A stretch of 64,000 bases of DNA, taken from the NCBI GenBank assembly GCA_029167225.1, contig JARFNK010000016.1:85406-149405 (forward strand), in the 5' to 3' direction. Each line of letters begins with the position of its first letter. Within the stretch, counting starts at the first letter, position 1. Shown piece by piece: positions 43,310-53,353 of this stretch. The notes below the pieces were generated by a model. The model did not search any database. It worked only from the letters and a program-made list of their open reading frames with translations, and was not told the DNA's origin. The DNA comes from Sphingobium arseniciresistens (lineage in GTDB: Bacteria; Pseudomonadota; Alphaproteobacteria; Sphingomonadales; Sphingomonadaceae). Position numbers and translations under genes: made by a program.

Positions 43310-45769
43310 ATGGCAGTACCTCCCCGCGATCGTCCCCATTTTCATGTCGAAGGCGGCGGTCAAAGCGAGGCCTACACCTCACCCCGACTGGTGATTAGCG
43401 GCCTCCCTCCAGCACGCGCCCGCGCTGCCCATGCCGCACATCTTGAGCACGCTATCGGCACCGCACTCGCTGCGGGTCGCCAACGCATCGCCGAGCGCGA
43501 AGAGGGTCTCGCCGAGGGACAAGCTGGCTTTTATTTGGAGTTCGATATCCCCGTCGCCGAGCGCGGGGCGGTTGAAGCCCTGGAGAACCGGCCGAAGGCA
43601 ATCGAGCTGGTCGCCGTGCGCCCACCTGCCGACGGTGATGAGATGATCTCCGCAACGGTGTTCGTTCCCGAGGCCGCGGCCGACTTCTTCGTCAAGAAGA
43701 TCGAAGCCTATCGCGACGAGGTGACGAAGACCGGTAAGCCTAAGAACGAGGCGCTCCTGGCGCGTATCGAAGACGTTCGCCTCGGTGTTACCCGATCCCT
43801 CTTTACCGACGATCCCCAGCTCTTTCCCGCCGTCGCCCAGCCTGCCTGGTGGGAAGTCTGGCTACGCGATGGTGGCTTGCCGGTCTTTCAAACCGTCGCG
43901 GCCAGACTGGGCGTCGCGATCAAGGAGCATGTCATTAGCTTCCCGGAGCGCGACGTAGCGCTCGCACTGGCCGATGAAGCGACGATGGATCGGCTAATCC
44001 GCAACTCGGACGCTGTAGCGGAACTGCGCTTGGCAAAAGACACCCCAACGCTCTTTCTAGAAATGCCCACGGTCGAGCAGGCCGATTGGGCGAACGATCT
44101 GGTCGACCGGATCACGCCGCCGTCTCCCCTGGCGCCCGCGGTGTGCCTGCTCGACAGCGGCGCCACGCAAGCGCATCCCCTGCTGGCACCCGCGCTCGAT
44201 CCGGCTGACCAGCACAGCTACGAACATGGCTGGGGCGTTGGCGACAGCGCCTTTTGGAACGGACACGGCACGTCGATGGCCGGCGTAGCGCTCTACGGCG
44301 ACCTCGAAGCGACGCTCTCGCACGGTCACCCCGTGGAGCTTGGCCATCGGATCGAAACCGTAAAGATCCTCCCGCCAAACGGCCAGAACGAGCCGAGGTT
44401 ATACGGCGCGATCACCGCAACCGGGATCGCACGCGTTGAAGACAAAGCGCCGCGCCGCCGCCGGGTTTTCTGCATGGCCGTCACCAGCGATGTCGGCCTC
44501 GGTCGGGGGCGGCCATCGTCCTGGTCTTCGGCCATTGATCAGCTTTGCTATGGCGGCGGTGACAGGCGCCGGCTGATGGTCCTCGCTGCAGGCAATTTGC
44601 GCGGCGATATCGATCCGGCGGCATATCCCGATCGTAACGATCTCGAAGAGGTGGAGAGCCCGGCGCAGGCGTGGAATCCGCTCGTATTCGGCGCCAGCAC
44701 CGACAAGATCACGATCACCCATCCCGATTACGACGGATGGGCGCCCGTCGCCCCGGCCGGTGATCTCTCGCCAGCCAGCAGAACGTCGGCCATCTGGGAT
44801 CGGCAATGGCCGATCCGCCCGGACGTTGTGTTCGAAGGCGGCAATTTCGCCCACGATGGCATCAATCCGGCGTCGGCGATCGATGATCTCCAACTCCTGA
44901 CCACCCACTATCAACCGAATCTGCGTCTGTTCGAGGCGTTCGGCGACACCAGTGGGGCATCGGCCCTCGGCGCAAACCTGGCGGCTGGCATTATGGCCGC
45001 GCGGCCGACGCTCTGGCCCGAAACCGTGCGGGGCCTCATCGTTCATTCTGCGGAGTGGACCCAGGCCATGCGGCAGCATTTTGACGCCGCAGGGTCGCAA
45101 GCACAGAAGTTGGCCATGCTCCGGCGCTATGGCTGGGGCGTTCCGAACCTCAGTCGCGCGCTGCTCAGCGCGTCCAACGATGCGACGCTTATGGTCGAGG
45201 ACGCCTTGCTGCCCTTCCGCAAAGACGGGTCAGCGATCAAGACACGCGACATGAACTTGCACCGCCTCCCGTGGCCGCGCGCGGAGCTGGCTGCGCTCGG
45301 CGAACTGGACGTCGAGTTGCGGATCACCCTGTCCTATTTCATTGAGCCCAATCCCGGTGAACGCGGTTGGACTCGGCGACATCGCTACGCATCGCACAAT
45401 CTTCGCTTCGCGGTGAAACGGTCGCTGGAAGGTCTGGAAGCGTTCCGCCAGCGCATCAACAAAGCGGCGCAGGACGAAGAAGCCGGCGCTGGCGGCGGTG
45501 GCGGTGGCGACAATTGGGTGTTGGGTCAAATCCGCGACCGCGGCTCAATTCATAGCGACATCTGGCGCGGCAGCGCCGCCGCGCTAGCCGAGCGGGACGC
45601 CATTGGAGTCTTTCCGGTCAGTGGTTGGTGGAAGGAAAAGCCAGCGCTTCAACGCTGGGATCGAGCGGCACGCTACGCGCTCCACGTTTCCATTCGGGCG
45701 CCGGAAACCGACGTCGACCTCTATACCGCCATCGCCAATCAGATCGCTGTCCCGATTCTGGCCGCATAG
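43310..45769 (+). CDS. ietS: IetS-like subtilisin (S8) serine protease
   Basis: This 819-residue protein has an N-terminal region of about 270 residues without a clear family, then an S8 domain: catalytic Asp in VCLLDSGATQAHPLL, His in WNGHGTSMAGVALYG and Ser in GDTSGASALGANLAAG. No signal peptide is seen, so it is cytoplasmic, as expected for the toxin of an IetAS pair. A glycine-rich linker lies near residue 728. ATG 43310 follows the ATPase stop by 13 bp. Confidence 0.88.
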   Translation: MAVPPRDRPHFHVEGGGQSEAYTSPRLVISGLPPARARAAHAAHLEHAIGTALAAGRQRIAEREEGLAEGQAGFYLEFDIPVAERGAVEALENRPKAIELVAVRPPADGDEMISATVFVPEAAADFFVKKIEAYRDEVTKTGKPKNEALLARIEDVRLGVTRSLFTDDPQLFPAVAQPAWWEVWLRDGGLPVFQTVAARLGVAIKEHVISFPERDVALALADEATMDRLIRNSDAVAELRLAKDTPTLFLEMPTVEQADWANDLVDRITPPSPLAPAVCLLDSGATQAHPLLAPALDPADQHSYEHGWGVGDSAFWNGHGTSMAGVALYGDLEATLSHGHPVELGHRIETVKILPPNGQNEPRLYGAITATGIARVEDKAPRRRRVFCMAVTSDVGLGRGRPSSWSSAIDQLCYGGGDRRRLMVLAAGNLRGDIDPAAYPDRNDLEEVESPAQAWNPLVFGASTDKITITHPDYDGWAPVAPAGDLSPASRTSAIWDRQWPIRPDVVFEGGNFAHDGINPASAIDDLQLLTTHYQPNLRLFEAFGDTSGASALGANLAAGIMAARPTLWPETVRGLIVHSAEWTQAMRQHFDAAGSQAQKLAMLRRYGWGVPNLSRALLSASNDATLMVEDALLPFRKDGSAIKTRDMNLHRLPWPRAELAALGELDVELRITLSYFIEPNPGERGWTRRHRYASHNLRFAVKRSLEGLEAFRQRINKAAQDEEAGAGGGGGGDNWVLGQIRDRGSIHSDIWRGSAAALAERDAIGVFPVSGWWKEKPALQRWDRAARYALHVSIRAPETDVDLYTAIANQIAVPILAA

Positions 45770-45883
45770 GGCGGGCTGACCTGCTCACGGCCAGCCTCGC
45801 GGTTGGGCTTCGGCGAACGCTTCGATTTTCGCCGGCGTCAGCTTTTGACTCGACGAAACCGCATTGCCGCGATTGCTTGCCTG

Positions 45884-46603
45884 CTATTCGAGCCAGCTCG
45901 CATAGGCGCGAACGTCGATCATCGGCACGGTCGCGCTCATCTGGAGCCGCGCGATCAATTCGAGCAGGAATCGAGTGGCCGACTTCCCGCCAAGCTGCGC
46001 GCCAAAACAATCACCTGGGTCGCATCCAAAGACCCCATGCGCGGCGATGCACCCAAGATCCAACCGACCTTCGTCGGCGACTGCCTTGAGAGCGGCAATG
46101 AGCGGAGCGCCAATGCCGGGCGACCAATCGCTCTGGAACGTGAGGAGTCCTCCCATGATATGCGGCAGCGCCCTCGGCTCGTAGGTCCCACCGGCATGGG
46201 GGATAGGCAAACTGGTCCGATACAATCGACGGACGCTGGCCACCTTATCGGCCGCATAATTGACCTGCTGGACGTTGATCGCCTGCTTGGCTTCGAACAC
46301 CGCATAAACGCTTTCGGCCGGAACGACGAACTTGCCCTGGTAGCTGAAGATGAAGGGAGAATATTGCCGGTCGAACACCACCACGTCGATCTGCTCGCTG
46401 AAGGCGCCCTTGCTGTCCACGACATGGGCGCTGGCGACCTGATAGCGTTCCGGCAGATAGGTTTGGAGCAATTCCAGCCAAACCGCTTCGCTTGCATCGC
46501 CCTTGGTTCCGGGATGACCGAAACTTCCCCGAACGAGCCCGAGCTTGCCTTCGATGTCGTTGTGGAGGCTCTCCAAAAGCTTGGGCAGCGACCAGGCAGT
46601 CAT
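45884..46603 (-). CDS. DUF6602-like PD-(D/E)XK-type protein
   Basis: This 239-residue protein has a core EQIDVVVFDRQYSPFIF (D73) followed by SVYAVFEAKQAI (E104, K106), the spacing of a PD-(D/E)XK nuclease fold; it resembles DUF6602. ATG 46603 forms an ATGA overlap with the nucleotidyltransferase stop, and is preferred over ATG 46621. As a nuclease partner of a nucleotidyltransferase it could be the effector of a two-gene defence unit. The nuclease activity is inferred from motifs only. Confidence 0.7.
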   Translation of the reverse strand: MTAWSLPKLLESLHNDIEGKLGLVRGSFGHPGTKGDASEAVWLELLQTYLPERYQVASAHVVDSKGAFSEQIDVVVFDRQYSPFIFSYQGKFVVPAESVYAVFEAKQAINVQQVNYAADKVASVRRLYRTSLPIPHAGGTYEPRALPHIMGGLLTFQSDWSPGIGAPLIAALKAVADEGRLDLGCIAAHGVFGCDPGDCFGAQLGGKSATRFLLELIARLQMSATVPMIDVRAYASWLE

Positions 46604-47355
46604 TGAACGAAGCCGCTCCAATTGCCGCCGAGCGCCTGTTCCGCGGCCCTGCGGATCGCGTTCTTTCCAGCGAGTGTCACATCATCTGAGATGATATTGT
46701 TGCCGTTCGCCGGGTCAAGCACTCTCGCCGCGACGAATTTGTCCCGCAGATATTCGAGCACCGTGACGACGCTCTGCGAGAGATCCTGCACTGGCTTTCC
46801 TCGCAGCGCTTCGATCACGGTCAGCTCCAGATAGAAGGACGGGAACTCCAGCCCCTTTTGTGTGCGCCACAGTTTGAGGAGCCGTGATTGCTGTTGGCGG
46901 CCGGTGCGGATGACGGTGCTGATGTGCGTGTCCACATTCGTTTTCGTCCATGTGTCGGCACGGCTGCGATACAGGCTATGGTCGGAAGACGCCGCGTTCT
47001 GCCGCTTGGCTGGCACGAGGTCGACATCATAGCCGGCGATAGTCGCGTTGATGGAGACGTTCTGCCGTTTCGGTCGATAGCCCGCTTCCGACACAGCCTT
47101 GAACAGTAAGTCGTAGATGGCCTTCAGGGTCTCTGGCGTATCCTCCGACAGCGAAATGAACAGATCGATGTCCGTCCCGCTCTTGTTCGCCGTCCCTTTC
47201 GCGAACGAACCGCTGGGCGTCACGCTGCGCAGGAAGCGATTGGCCCATTGAGTCAACACGGGATGGATGATCGATTGGACCTGCCGGACGGGTGAGAAGG
47301 CGCTGGTATCGACCGCTTCGCGCGCCAGAATCGATGTCAGATATGCGGTGCTCAT
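46600..47355 (-). CDS. Nucleotidyltransferase (CD-NTase/OAS-like fold)
   Basis: This 251-residue protein has the pol-beta NTase motif GSFAKGTANKSGTDIDLF (GS at 49-50, D62, D64) and a third acidic residue in AGYDVDLVPAK (D112). The C-terminal helical half (KLWRTQKGLEFPSFYLELTV) is similar to the OAS1-C region of cGAS/DncV-like enzymes. It could make a nucleotide signal, as in CBASS, or transfer AMP to a target, as in MNT-type antitoxins. The partner gene overlaps its stop. Neither role can be chosen from sequence alone. Confidence 0.8.
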   Translation of the reverse strand: MSTAYLTSILAREAVDTSAFSPVRQVQSIIHPVLTQWANRFLRSVTPSGSFAKGTANKSGTDIDLFISLSEDTPETLKAIYDLLFKAVSEAGYRPKRQNVSINATIAGYDVDLVPAKRQNAASSDHSLYRSRADTWTKTNVDTHISTVIRTGRQQQSRLLKLWRTQKGLEFPSFYLELTVIEALRGKPVQDLSQSVVTVLEYLRDKFVAARVLDPANGNNIISDDVTLAGKNAIRRAAEQALGGNWSGFVQ

Positions 47356-47737
47356 CCACTTGCTTTAGCGGGGCGCCCTGGAAGGCGATAGTTGAACCCG
47401 CGGAACGACTTGGGAATCGTTGTAAAGAGCACTTCTATTTACCGGGCGTCGCCCTTCCGGCCGGGCTTTCGGCTGCGCCGGAGACAGCCTGCGGCCGTCT
47501 CCGCCATTCAGCTTCGATCCCTGACACTCCGGCGTATCTACACCGATCCGCAATACGGTATTCACGGATTTGCGCTCATATGGCGATGCTGGAATCGGGC
47601 CAGGGCTGCGCGGGCCCGATCGCGTTGTCGGGCCGCTGCGCTCCTCTTTCGTGCGGGTGCTTAGGGCCAGCCCTCAACACCCTTCGGATCGTCTTCCGCC
47701 CCGCTTCCTCCACGCTGCGCGTTCCCGTGCAGCCGGT
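47356..47737. other. Intergenic region between defence island and conjugation module
   Basis: No gene is supported. One inverted repeat, CGGAGAC (47479-47485) / GTCTCCG (47497-47503), stands out and could be a terminator stem or protein site. Open frames here have no family similarity. Confidence 0.4.
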
Positions 47738-47941
47738 TCAGCTCCATCCGTCCCGGCGGCCCTCGCCGCTGTCGCGCAGCGAACGGCCATCGAGCGCGGA
47801 GCGACGGATCTCCAGCTCGACCTGGTCGCCTTTGCGGCGGGTGCGGATGTCGCGCATGTCGATGTTGTTGCGCTTGGCATAATCCTCGGCGGCGCGTTCG
47901 CTGCCGAACTTGCCTGCTTCTTCGAAATCCCAACCACTCAT
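47738..47941 (-). CDS. Small conserved plasmid protein after the relaxase gene
   Basis: This 67-residue acidic-basic protein (MSGWDFEEAGKFGSERAAED, then YAKRNNIDMRDIRTRRKGDQ) starts at ATG 47941 with GGAG eight bases upstream. It lies 45 bp after the relaxase stop on the same strand. No function is known. Confidence 0.65.
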   Translation of the reverse strand: MSGWDFEEAGKFGSERAAEDYAKRNNIDMRDIRTRRKGDQVELEIRRSALDGRSLRDSGEGRRDGWS

Positions 47942-47986
47942 AGTCAGTCTCCATATTGGCCCCGGCACCGCGCCGGCGGCTTCACA

Positions 47987-50900
47987 CTACAAATCGAGGC
48001 CGAGGCTCCGCTCCGGCAGCGGCGGCAGAATGTCGCCACGGTCGGGCTTGAGGTCCGGCGGTTTCTTGAGATCATCGACCTTCGCCGGCTCCGCGGGCCT
48101 GGCAGGGCCATCCGGCAGCGGAGGGAGGTCGGTTGGAAAATCCGGCAGATTGGACAGGTCGACGCCGTCGATCGGGCCGGGATCGAACTTCTCCGGGATT
48201 TTAGGTCCCTTCTTCCCGTCGATATCGAGGCGGCCGAGGGTTTCCAGAGCGGAGGTCTTGTTGCCGGGGTTCATATCGAGCTGGCGGGCGAGCTTCTCCT
48301 TGTCGTCCACCACCATCGTCAACTCGTCGCGCACACGCGTGACCCCGACGTTGAACAGGCGCTGGTTCGAGAGATTCCTCTCATGGCTGGACATGACGGT
48401 GATCGCCTTGTCGGTCGTGATGCCCTGCGCCATGTGCATGTTGAGCGAGTAAGCGAGGTCGAGGCGCGACAGCATCGGATCGCCCAGGTCGAGGGTGAGG
48501 CGCTCTCTTCCGGCGGTTTCGACGGTGACGCCGTTCGCGTCGACGGTGAGCACGCGGGCGAGCGCGGAATTGTGAAGTCCGCGGTCCTTGTCGTTCGCGG
48601 TCCACCTGATCTTGTCGCCTTCGCGGAGGTGGAGATCCTTCTTCTCGGTGAGCTCGAGCCGGTCGCGTTTCTCTGTCGGCGAGAGCTTCTGCGGGTCGAA
48701 GCGGATTTTCCTTCGGCCGTCGCTCAGTTCGACCTTGCCATTGGGCAGCACTTTGGTGACGTCGTAGCGACCCCGCTCAAGGCCGACATCCTGCGCGCCG
48801 CCCCGCCCGACGTCGAGTGTCTGGCCGGGGCGATAGCTGGAAGCGTAGCGCAATTCCTCGCGGGTGAGATTGACCCGCTCGAAGACGGTGAGGTGGATGC
48901 CCTCGCCCTTGACGGAGCCCTCTGTTGCAAGGCCGTCCTGTATGCGCTGATTGATGATGGCGCGCGATGCGCGTCCGGAGGCGAAAACGGCGGTGGCTTC
49001 ACGATCATCGCTCGATAGGCCGAGCCACATTTCGGCGGCCGCGTCAGCCGGATTCATGCTTTCGACGACATTGTCGCCCAGCACTTTCATCGCCTCACCC
49101 GCCTTGCCGATATTGGCGAGGGCGGCGACGGTGCGCAGCGTGTCGGTGCGCTGGCGGATATTCTCGTCCATCCGCGCCATCGTGCCGCCGCCCGCCTGGA
49201 TCATGGCGAAGGACTTGCCGGCGTCGATCGACGAGAGCTGCTGGCGGTCGCCGACCAGGACCAGCTTGTCCACGCCCAGCGCTTCGCTGATTTTGTGCAG
49301 CTTGAGCATGTCGCTGCTCGAGACCATCGACGTCTCGTCGACCACCAGCATGGTGCCGCCGAATTTCGCCCGGGCCGCGTCATAGCGCGGGGTGTCGCGC
49401 TCGCTGATGTACCGCTCGTTGGCCAGTGCGAACGATGCGATGGTCTGGCTCTTGATGCCGGCATCCGCGGCCAGGTCCGCGACCATCTTGTTCTGGAAGG
49501 CAAGACCGGTGACGTCGCGACCCTCCGCTTCGGCCACGCGGGCGACCGCCTCCAGCATGGTCGACTTGCCGGCGCCGGCGACGCCTTGCACGGTGACGGT
49601 GCGGTCCGCCGACGAGACGATCAGCGTCGCGGCGGCGAGCTGCCCAGGATTGAGATCGCGTGTGGCGGCTGCCTGGAGTCGCGCCGGCGCATCGCTGGCC
49701 GCGATGATCGGCGACGCCTTGCCGCGACCCGCCTCCACCGCTTTCAGGATGCTCTCCTCGGTGCGCAGAGCCTCCTGCGTCGTCACCATGCGGATGCCCT
49801 TGTCGCCATCGCGCACGGCGCCCGGGATGAGCTGCCGGTTCTCCACCATCTGCGCGATGCGACGCTCGACGGTGTCGATCGTCACACCCTTCAGGCCGAG
49901 GTCGAGCGCCATCTTCGAGACGAGATTGACGTTGAAGGCCGCCTCTCGCTCCGAGAGGATTCGGACGGCCGACGCAACCGCGAGTTGGGTTCGTGCCTCG
50001 GCCGGCGATTGGGTCACGCGCGCGAGCGCGCTGTCGACCAGCGGATCGTGCGGGCGAAGGAAGGTGCCGATCTTTTCACGCGCACCGCTGATGGCGTCGC
50101 TAACCGCGCGGAATCCTCGCTCCAATTTGCTGTCAGCGAGCGAGTGACCCGCGCGCGCTACGGCGGAGGCAACCAGTCCCTTGCCGTCGAATCCGAGCGC
50201 TGCTGCCTTGTCGATCCAATCCTTCTGCAGGCCGTCGCGGTCCTCGACGTTCAGTTTCGGATCGCGCGTATTCGCCGTGACGGCGAGGCGTCCCTTGGGG
50301 GATACGATCCCGAGTTCGGCTGCTTTTTCCAGGATCTGTTCGCGGCGCTGGCTGAACGCCTCGAGGACCGCCTTTGGCACCCCGGAAATCTCGAAGGTGC
50401 CGTGCTTGCCCTTGGCATCGATCTGGTAGCCCAGCTTCTCCAGACCATCCCGCAGAAAGGCGTGATAGATCGAGCCGATCGTGGTGTTGCTGCTCCAGAT
50501 CTTGTCGGCATGAAGCGCCTGCCATTTGCCGTCGGGCATCTTCGTGAGGTTGGCGATGACGGCATGGATATGCGCCTGGGGATCGAGCGCGCGGCTCGTG
50601 TCGTGCTGGAAGAGCGCGTAGACGAGATTGCCGGTCTGCACCGGCACCTTGCGGCCCTCGACATCCTTGCGGCCTTCGGCGAGGTTTTTCTCGACCCATG
50701 CCATCGTCTTGCGGACAGCCGCCATGTTGGCGTCGAGCACCCGCTTGTCGCCGGCGATATAGGCCATCACCGATGCCGACTTGGGCATGGAAAATGTGAG
50801 GTCCACGCCAGCACGCCGGTTCTCGACCTGGGCGACCCCTTCGCCATCGGGGAGAATGCCGTTCAGGATTCCTTCGAAGGCGTCCTTTGATATCTCGCCT

Positions 50901-51046
50901 TGCAGGCCGAGCGCATCGGCGCCCTCGCCCGCCCACATGCTGACTTCGGAAGACCCGTCGGCGGTATAATAATTGTCCTTGAAGTCATCCTTGGCGAAGT
51001 AGTTCGCAGCGCCGGATGCGGAACGGACGGAGGCGACCGAGAGCAT
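47987..51046 (-). CDS. MobF-family conjugative relaxase-helicase (TrwC/TraA-like)
   Basis: This 1019-residue protein has an N-terminal TrwC relaxase domain, with the histidine cluster in DPQAHIHAVIANLTKMPDGK and an N-terminal double tyrosine (FKDNYYTADG) as candidate nicking residues. A RecD/TraI-type helicase follows, with Walker A VQGVAGAGKSTMLEAV near residue 490, motif II MLVVDETSMVSSSDML and a late motif LDLAYSLNMHMAQGITTDKA. It nicks oriT and unwinds the transferred strand. It starts three bases after the coupling protein stop, so both are in one operon with the RHH gene. Confidence 0.93.
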   Translation of the reverse strand: MLSVASVRSASGAANYFAKDDFKDNYYTADGSSEVSMWAGEGADALGLQGEISKDAFEGILNGILPDGEGVAQVENRRAGVDLTFSMPKSASVMAYIAGDKRVLDANMAAVRKTMAWVEKNLAEGRKDVEGRKVPVQTGNLVYALFQHDTSRALDPQAHIHAVIANLTKMPDGKWQALHADKIWSSNTTIGSIYHAFLRDGLEKLGYQIDAKGKHGTFEISGVPKAVLEAFSQRREQILEKAAELGIVSPKGRLAVTANTRDPKLNVEDRDGLQKDWIDKAAALGFDGKGLVASAVARAGHSLADSKLERGFRAVSDAISGAREKIGTFLRPHDPLVDSALARVTQSPAEARTQLAVASAVRILSEREAAFNVNLVSKMALDLGLKGVTIDTVERRIAQMVENRQLIPGAVRDGDKGIRMVTTQEALRTEESILKAVEAGRGKASPIIAASDAPARLQAAATRDLNPGQLAAATLIVSSADRTVTVQGVAGAGKSTMLEAVARVAEAEGRDVTGLAFQNKMVADLAADAGIKSQTIASFALANERYISERDTPRYDAARAKFGGTMLVVDETSMVSSSDMLKLHKISEALGVDKLVLVGDRQQLSSIDAGKSFAMIQAGGGTMARMDENIRQRTDTLRTVAALANIGKAGEAMKVLGDNVVESMNPADAAAEMWLGLSSDDREATAVFASGRASRAIINQRIQDGLATEGSVKGEGIHLTVFERVNLTREELRYASSYRPGQTLDVGRGGAQDVGLERGRYDVTKVLPNGKVELSDGRRKIRFDPQKLSPTEKRDRLELTEKKDLHLREGDKIRWTANDKDRGLHNSALARVLTVDANGVTVETAGRERLTLDLGDPMLSRLDLAYSLNMHMAQGITTDKAITVMSSHERNLSNQRLFNVGVTRVRDELTMVVDDKEKLARQLDMNPGNKTSALETLGRLDIDGKKGPKIPEKFDPGPIDGVDLSNLPDFPTDLPPLPDGPARPAEPAKVDDLKKPPDLKPDRGDILPPLPERSLGLDL

Positions 51047-51049
51047 GGG

Positions 51050-53353
51050 CTAGATCCCCATGTCCATGCTGTCGTCCTCGCGTCCGGGGGCGAAGGCCTG
51101 GCGCAGTTCGACAAGGGTCTGATCCTCGACCTGGGGCGCGCGCTGGGCGTCGCGGCCGTCGCGCCGATCATCACGATCGCGCGCGGCCATCGTCTGCTCC
51201 TCGCCATTGCTGCGCGACGCCTGCGCCTTGTCGGCGGCGTGAGTGGCCGGGGACGATTGTTCATCGGACGTGTCGCTGCGCTGGGATGCCCGGCGAGCGG
51301 TCTCCTGATTCTCCTCTTCGACCGGATCGGACAGGATCCGCGCCGCCATCTCCTTCGCGACGTTGGTGACTTCCACCACCTCTTCCACGATCTGCTGCGC
51401 GCCATCACGCCCGCCTGCTTCGCCGCCGTCCCCGCCAAAGACTTCCTCTCCGCGCCTAGACCGGACGGGCTGCAGATTGGGCCGCGGAATGAAGCCCTCG
51501 GCGACCTGGGGATAGTCTTTCCATTCGAGCAATATGGGGGCCGCAGGGAAGCCGTCGGGGAATTTCACGAAGCCGTGCATCGACGGCAGGTTCGTGATGT
51601 CGTCGGCGATGACGAGGGGCTCGACCTGCTTGCGCGGGGTCAGGGTCGAGGCGTCGCGGGTGTTGTTGTAGCCATAGCTATACGCCTCATCCATCTGGCG
51701 CACTTCGCGGTTGCCGATATAGCGCGCGCATTGCTCGGCGGTGTCGAGATCGGCGGTCGCGAGAATCAGCTTGGAGCGGGCGAGTGATGCCAGGTTGCGG
51801 GCACCCTGTTCGCCGTAAACCTCGACCAGTTTTTCGAAGCTGTGGATCCCGAGGATCATCGCGCCGCCGAAGGCGCGAGCGGTCTGCAGGCCGTTCTCGA
51901 TCGCGGGCAGTTTATGGAGTGCGCCGAGCTCGTCGAACATGAACCAGGTGCGGAGCGAGCGGGTGCGCGGCATGGTCATGAGGCGGTTGATGCAGAGGTC
52001 CATCCACAGCGTCAGCAGCGCCCGGTTCATCGCCAGATCGACATAGTTGGAGGTGATGAACAGGATGCTGCCCGGCTTCTTGTCGCGGGTGATCCAGTCG
52101 CGGATCGAGAAGGGCTCGCCGTCGTCGGGCAGGAAGCGGAGAACCTGCGCGTTGGTGTTGAACACGGCGCGGATCGATTCCGCCATGCGGGCGGCTTCAG
52201 GGGCTGTCAGCGGGTCGGCGATGGTGTTGGCGAGGAAGCGGTGGACGCGCTTCAGATCGGCGGTCATCAGATTCTCTGACAGCGCCAGATTGGTGGTCTG
52301 CCCGCGCTCCTGGAGGCGGATGCACATCTCGATGAACAGGGTCCGCGCGGCGAGCGCCCAGAAGGGTTCGGACGATCCGCCATCGGACGGGATCAGGGCA
52401 GCGGCGGCGGCAGTAAATTCGCTATGGGTGCGGCAGTCGTTGAAGATCGACCAGGCCGGGCATCGCAGGTCCATGGGATTGAGGATCGTATCGCGCGCCG
52501 GGTCGTAAAAGGCTTCGACATAGGCGCCCGTGAGATCGAAGATGACGGCGGTGTCCTGGCGGTCGCGCATCTGCCGGACTAGGCTGCGCAGCTCGGTGGT
52601 CTTGCCCGAGCCGGTGGTCCCGATCAGCATCGTGTGCGACTGCTCCATCCGGTGCGGATAGGGGATGCCGGCGAGCGTGTAGGGATGATGGATGCCGGCC
52701 GCTTTGCGCTCAGCGAATGGGAGCTGCAGAACCTTGGCCGGTGACATGCCGGGGAAGTGCTGGCGGGCTTCCTCTTCGTACTTGGCGAAATTGTGCTGGC
52801 TGACCTCGGAATAGAGAATGTCGCGTGTCACCAGCATCGCCCCGCGCTCATGCCGTTCCTGCAGGATGCGCCTGCCCCGGCCCCGGGAGATATCGACGAA
52901 CCAGATCGACAGCGGGATGGTCAGGAAAACCGAAACGAGGAAGGCGCCGAGCAGCGCGCGCATGGCGACGGACCAGGCCTGCTGGACCTCGGGAATCTGT
53001 TGGACGACAGCCATGACCGTCCGAAGGATCTCGCCGCTGGGCAGAGTGACGTTGACGCGCTTGTTGGGATCGAGAGCGATCCAGTCCCAGAGCATCGCGT
53101 AGAGTTTCATGCAGACGAGCTGGAAACCATGCTCGTCGAGCTTCAGCGAGAGGATGATGAACCACGCCGCCAGGAAGACGAAGAACCAGACGATGACGGG
53201 GAGTTTCGCGCCCGAAAACCACATCAGCATCTCATGGGTGAGAAGCTGGCTGCCGCGGGTGAAATTGCCCGAGTTGCGCTGGACCTGACCGCGCGCCGAA
53301 TGGTGGGTCAGCGGAATGTTCTGCCCGTTCGAGCGGATGTCCTTACGCGCCAT
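51050..53353 (-). CDS. Type IV coupling protein (TraD/VirD4 family)
   Basis: This protein of about 767 residues has two N-terminal helices (LPVIVWFFVFLAAWFIIL near residue 50 and LLGAFLVSVFLTIPLSIWF), Walker A MLIGTTGSGKTTEL, Walker B-like TWFMFDELGALHKLPAI and a motif STLTPRKQVEPLVIADD. The C-terminal 120 residues are charged and low complexity. It pumps the relaxosome-DNA complex to the secretion channel. ATG 53353 overlaps the end of the RHH gene by 11 bp and is preferred over ATG 53398. Confidence 0.93.
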   Translation of the reverse strand: MARKDIRSNGQNIPLTHHSARGQVQRNSGNFTRGSQLLTHEMLMWFSGAKLPVIVWFFVFLAAWFIILSLKLDEHGFQLVCMKLYAMLWDWIALDPNKRVNVTLPSGEILRTVMAVVQQIPEVQQAWSVAMRALLGAFLVSVFLTIPLSIWFVDISRGRGRRILQERHERGAMLVTRDILYSEVSQHNFAKYEEEARQHFPGMSPAKVLQLPFAERKAAGIHHPYTLAGIPYPHRMEQSHTMLIGTTGSGKTTELRSLVRQMRDRQDTAVIFDLTGAYVEAFYDPARDTILNPMDLRCPAWSIFNDCRTHSEFTAAAAALIPSDGGSSEPFWALAARTLFIEMCIRLQERGQTTNLALSENLMTADLKRVHRFLANTIADPLTAPEAARMAESIRAVFNTNAQVLRFLPDDGEPFSIRDWITRDKKPGSILFITSNYVDLAMNRALLTLWMDLCINRLMTMPRTRSLRTWFMFDELGALHKLPAIENGLQTARAFGGAMILGIHSFEKLVEVYGEQGARNLASLARSKLILATADLDTAEQCARYIGNREVRQMDEAYSYGYNNTRDASTLTPRKQVEPLVIADDITNLPSMHGFVKFPDGFPAAPILLEWKDYPQVAEGFIPRPNLQPVRSRRGEEVFGGDGGEAGGRDGAQQIVEEVVEVTNVAKEMAARILSDPVEEENQETARRASQRSDTSDEQSSPATHAADKAQASRSNGEEQTMAARDRDDRRDGRDAQRAPQVEDQTLVELRQAFAPGREDDSMDMGI

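Noticed and set aside
49295-50890. 531-codon open frame on the plus strand
   Set aside because: It is antisense to the well-supported relaxase gene and has no family similarity; high GC content creates such frames.
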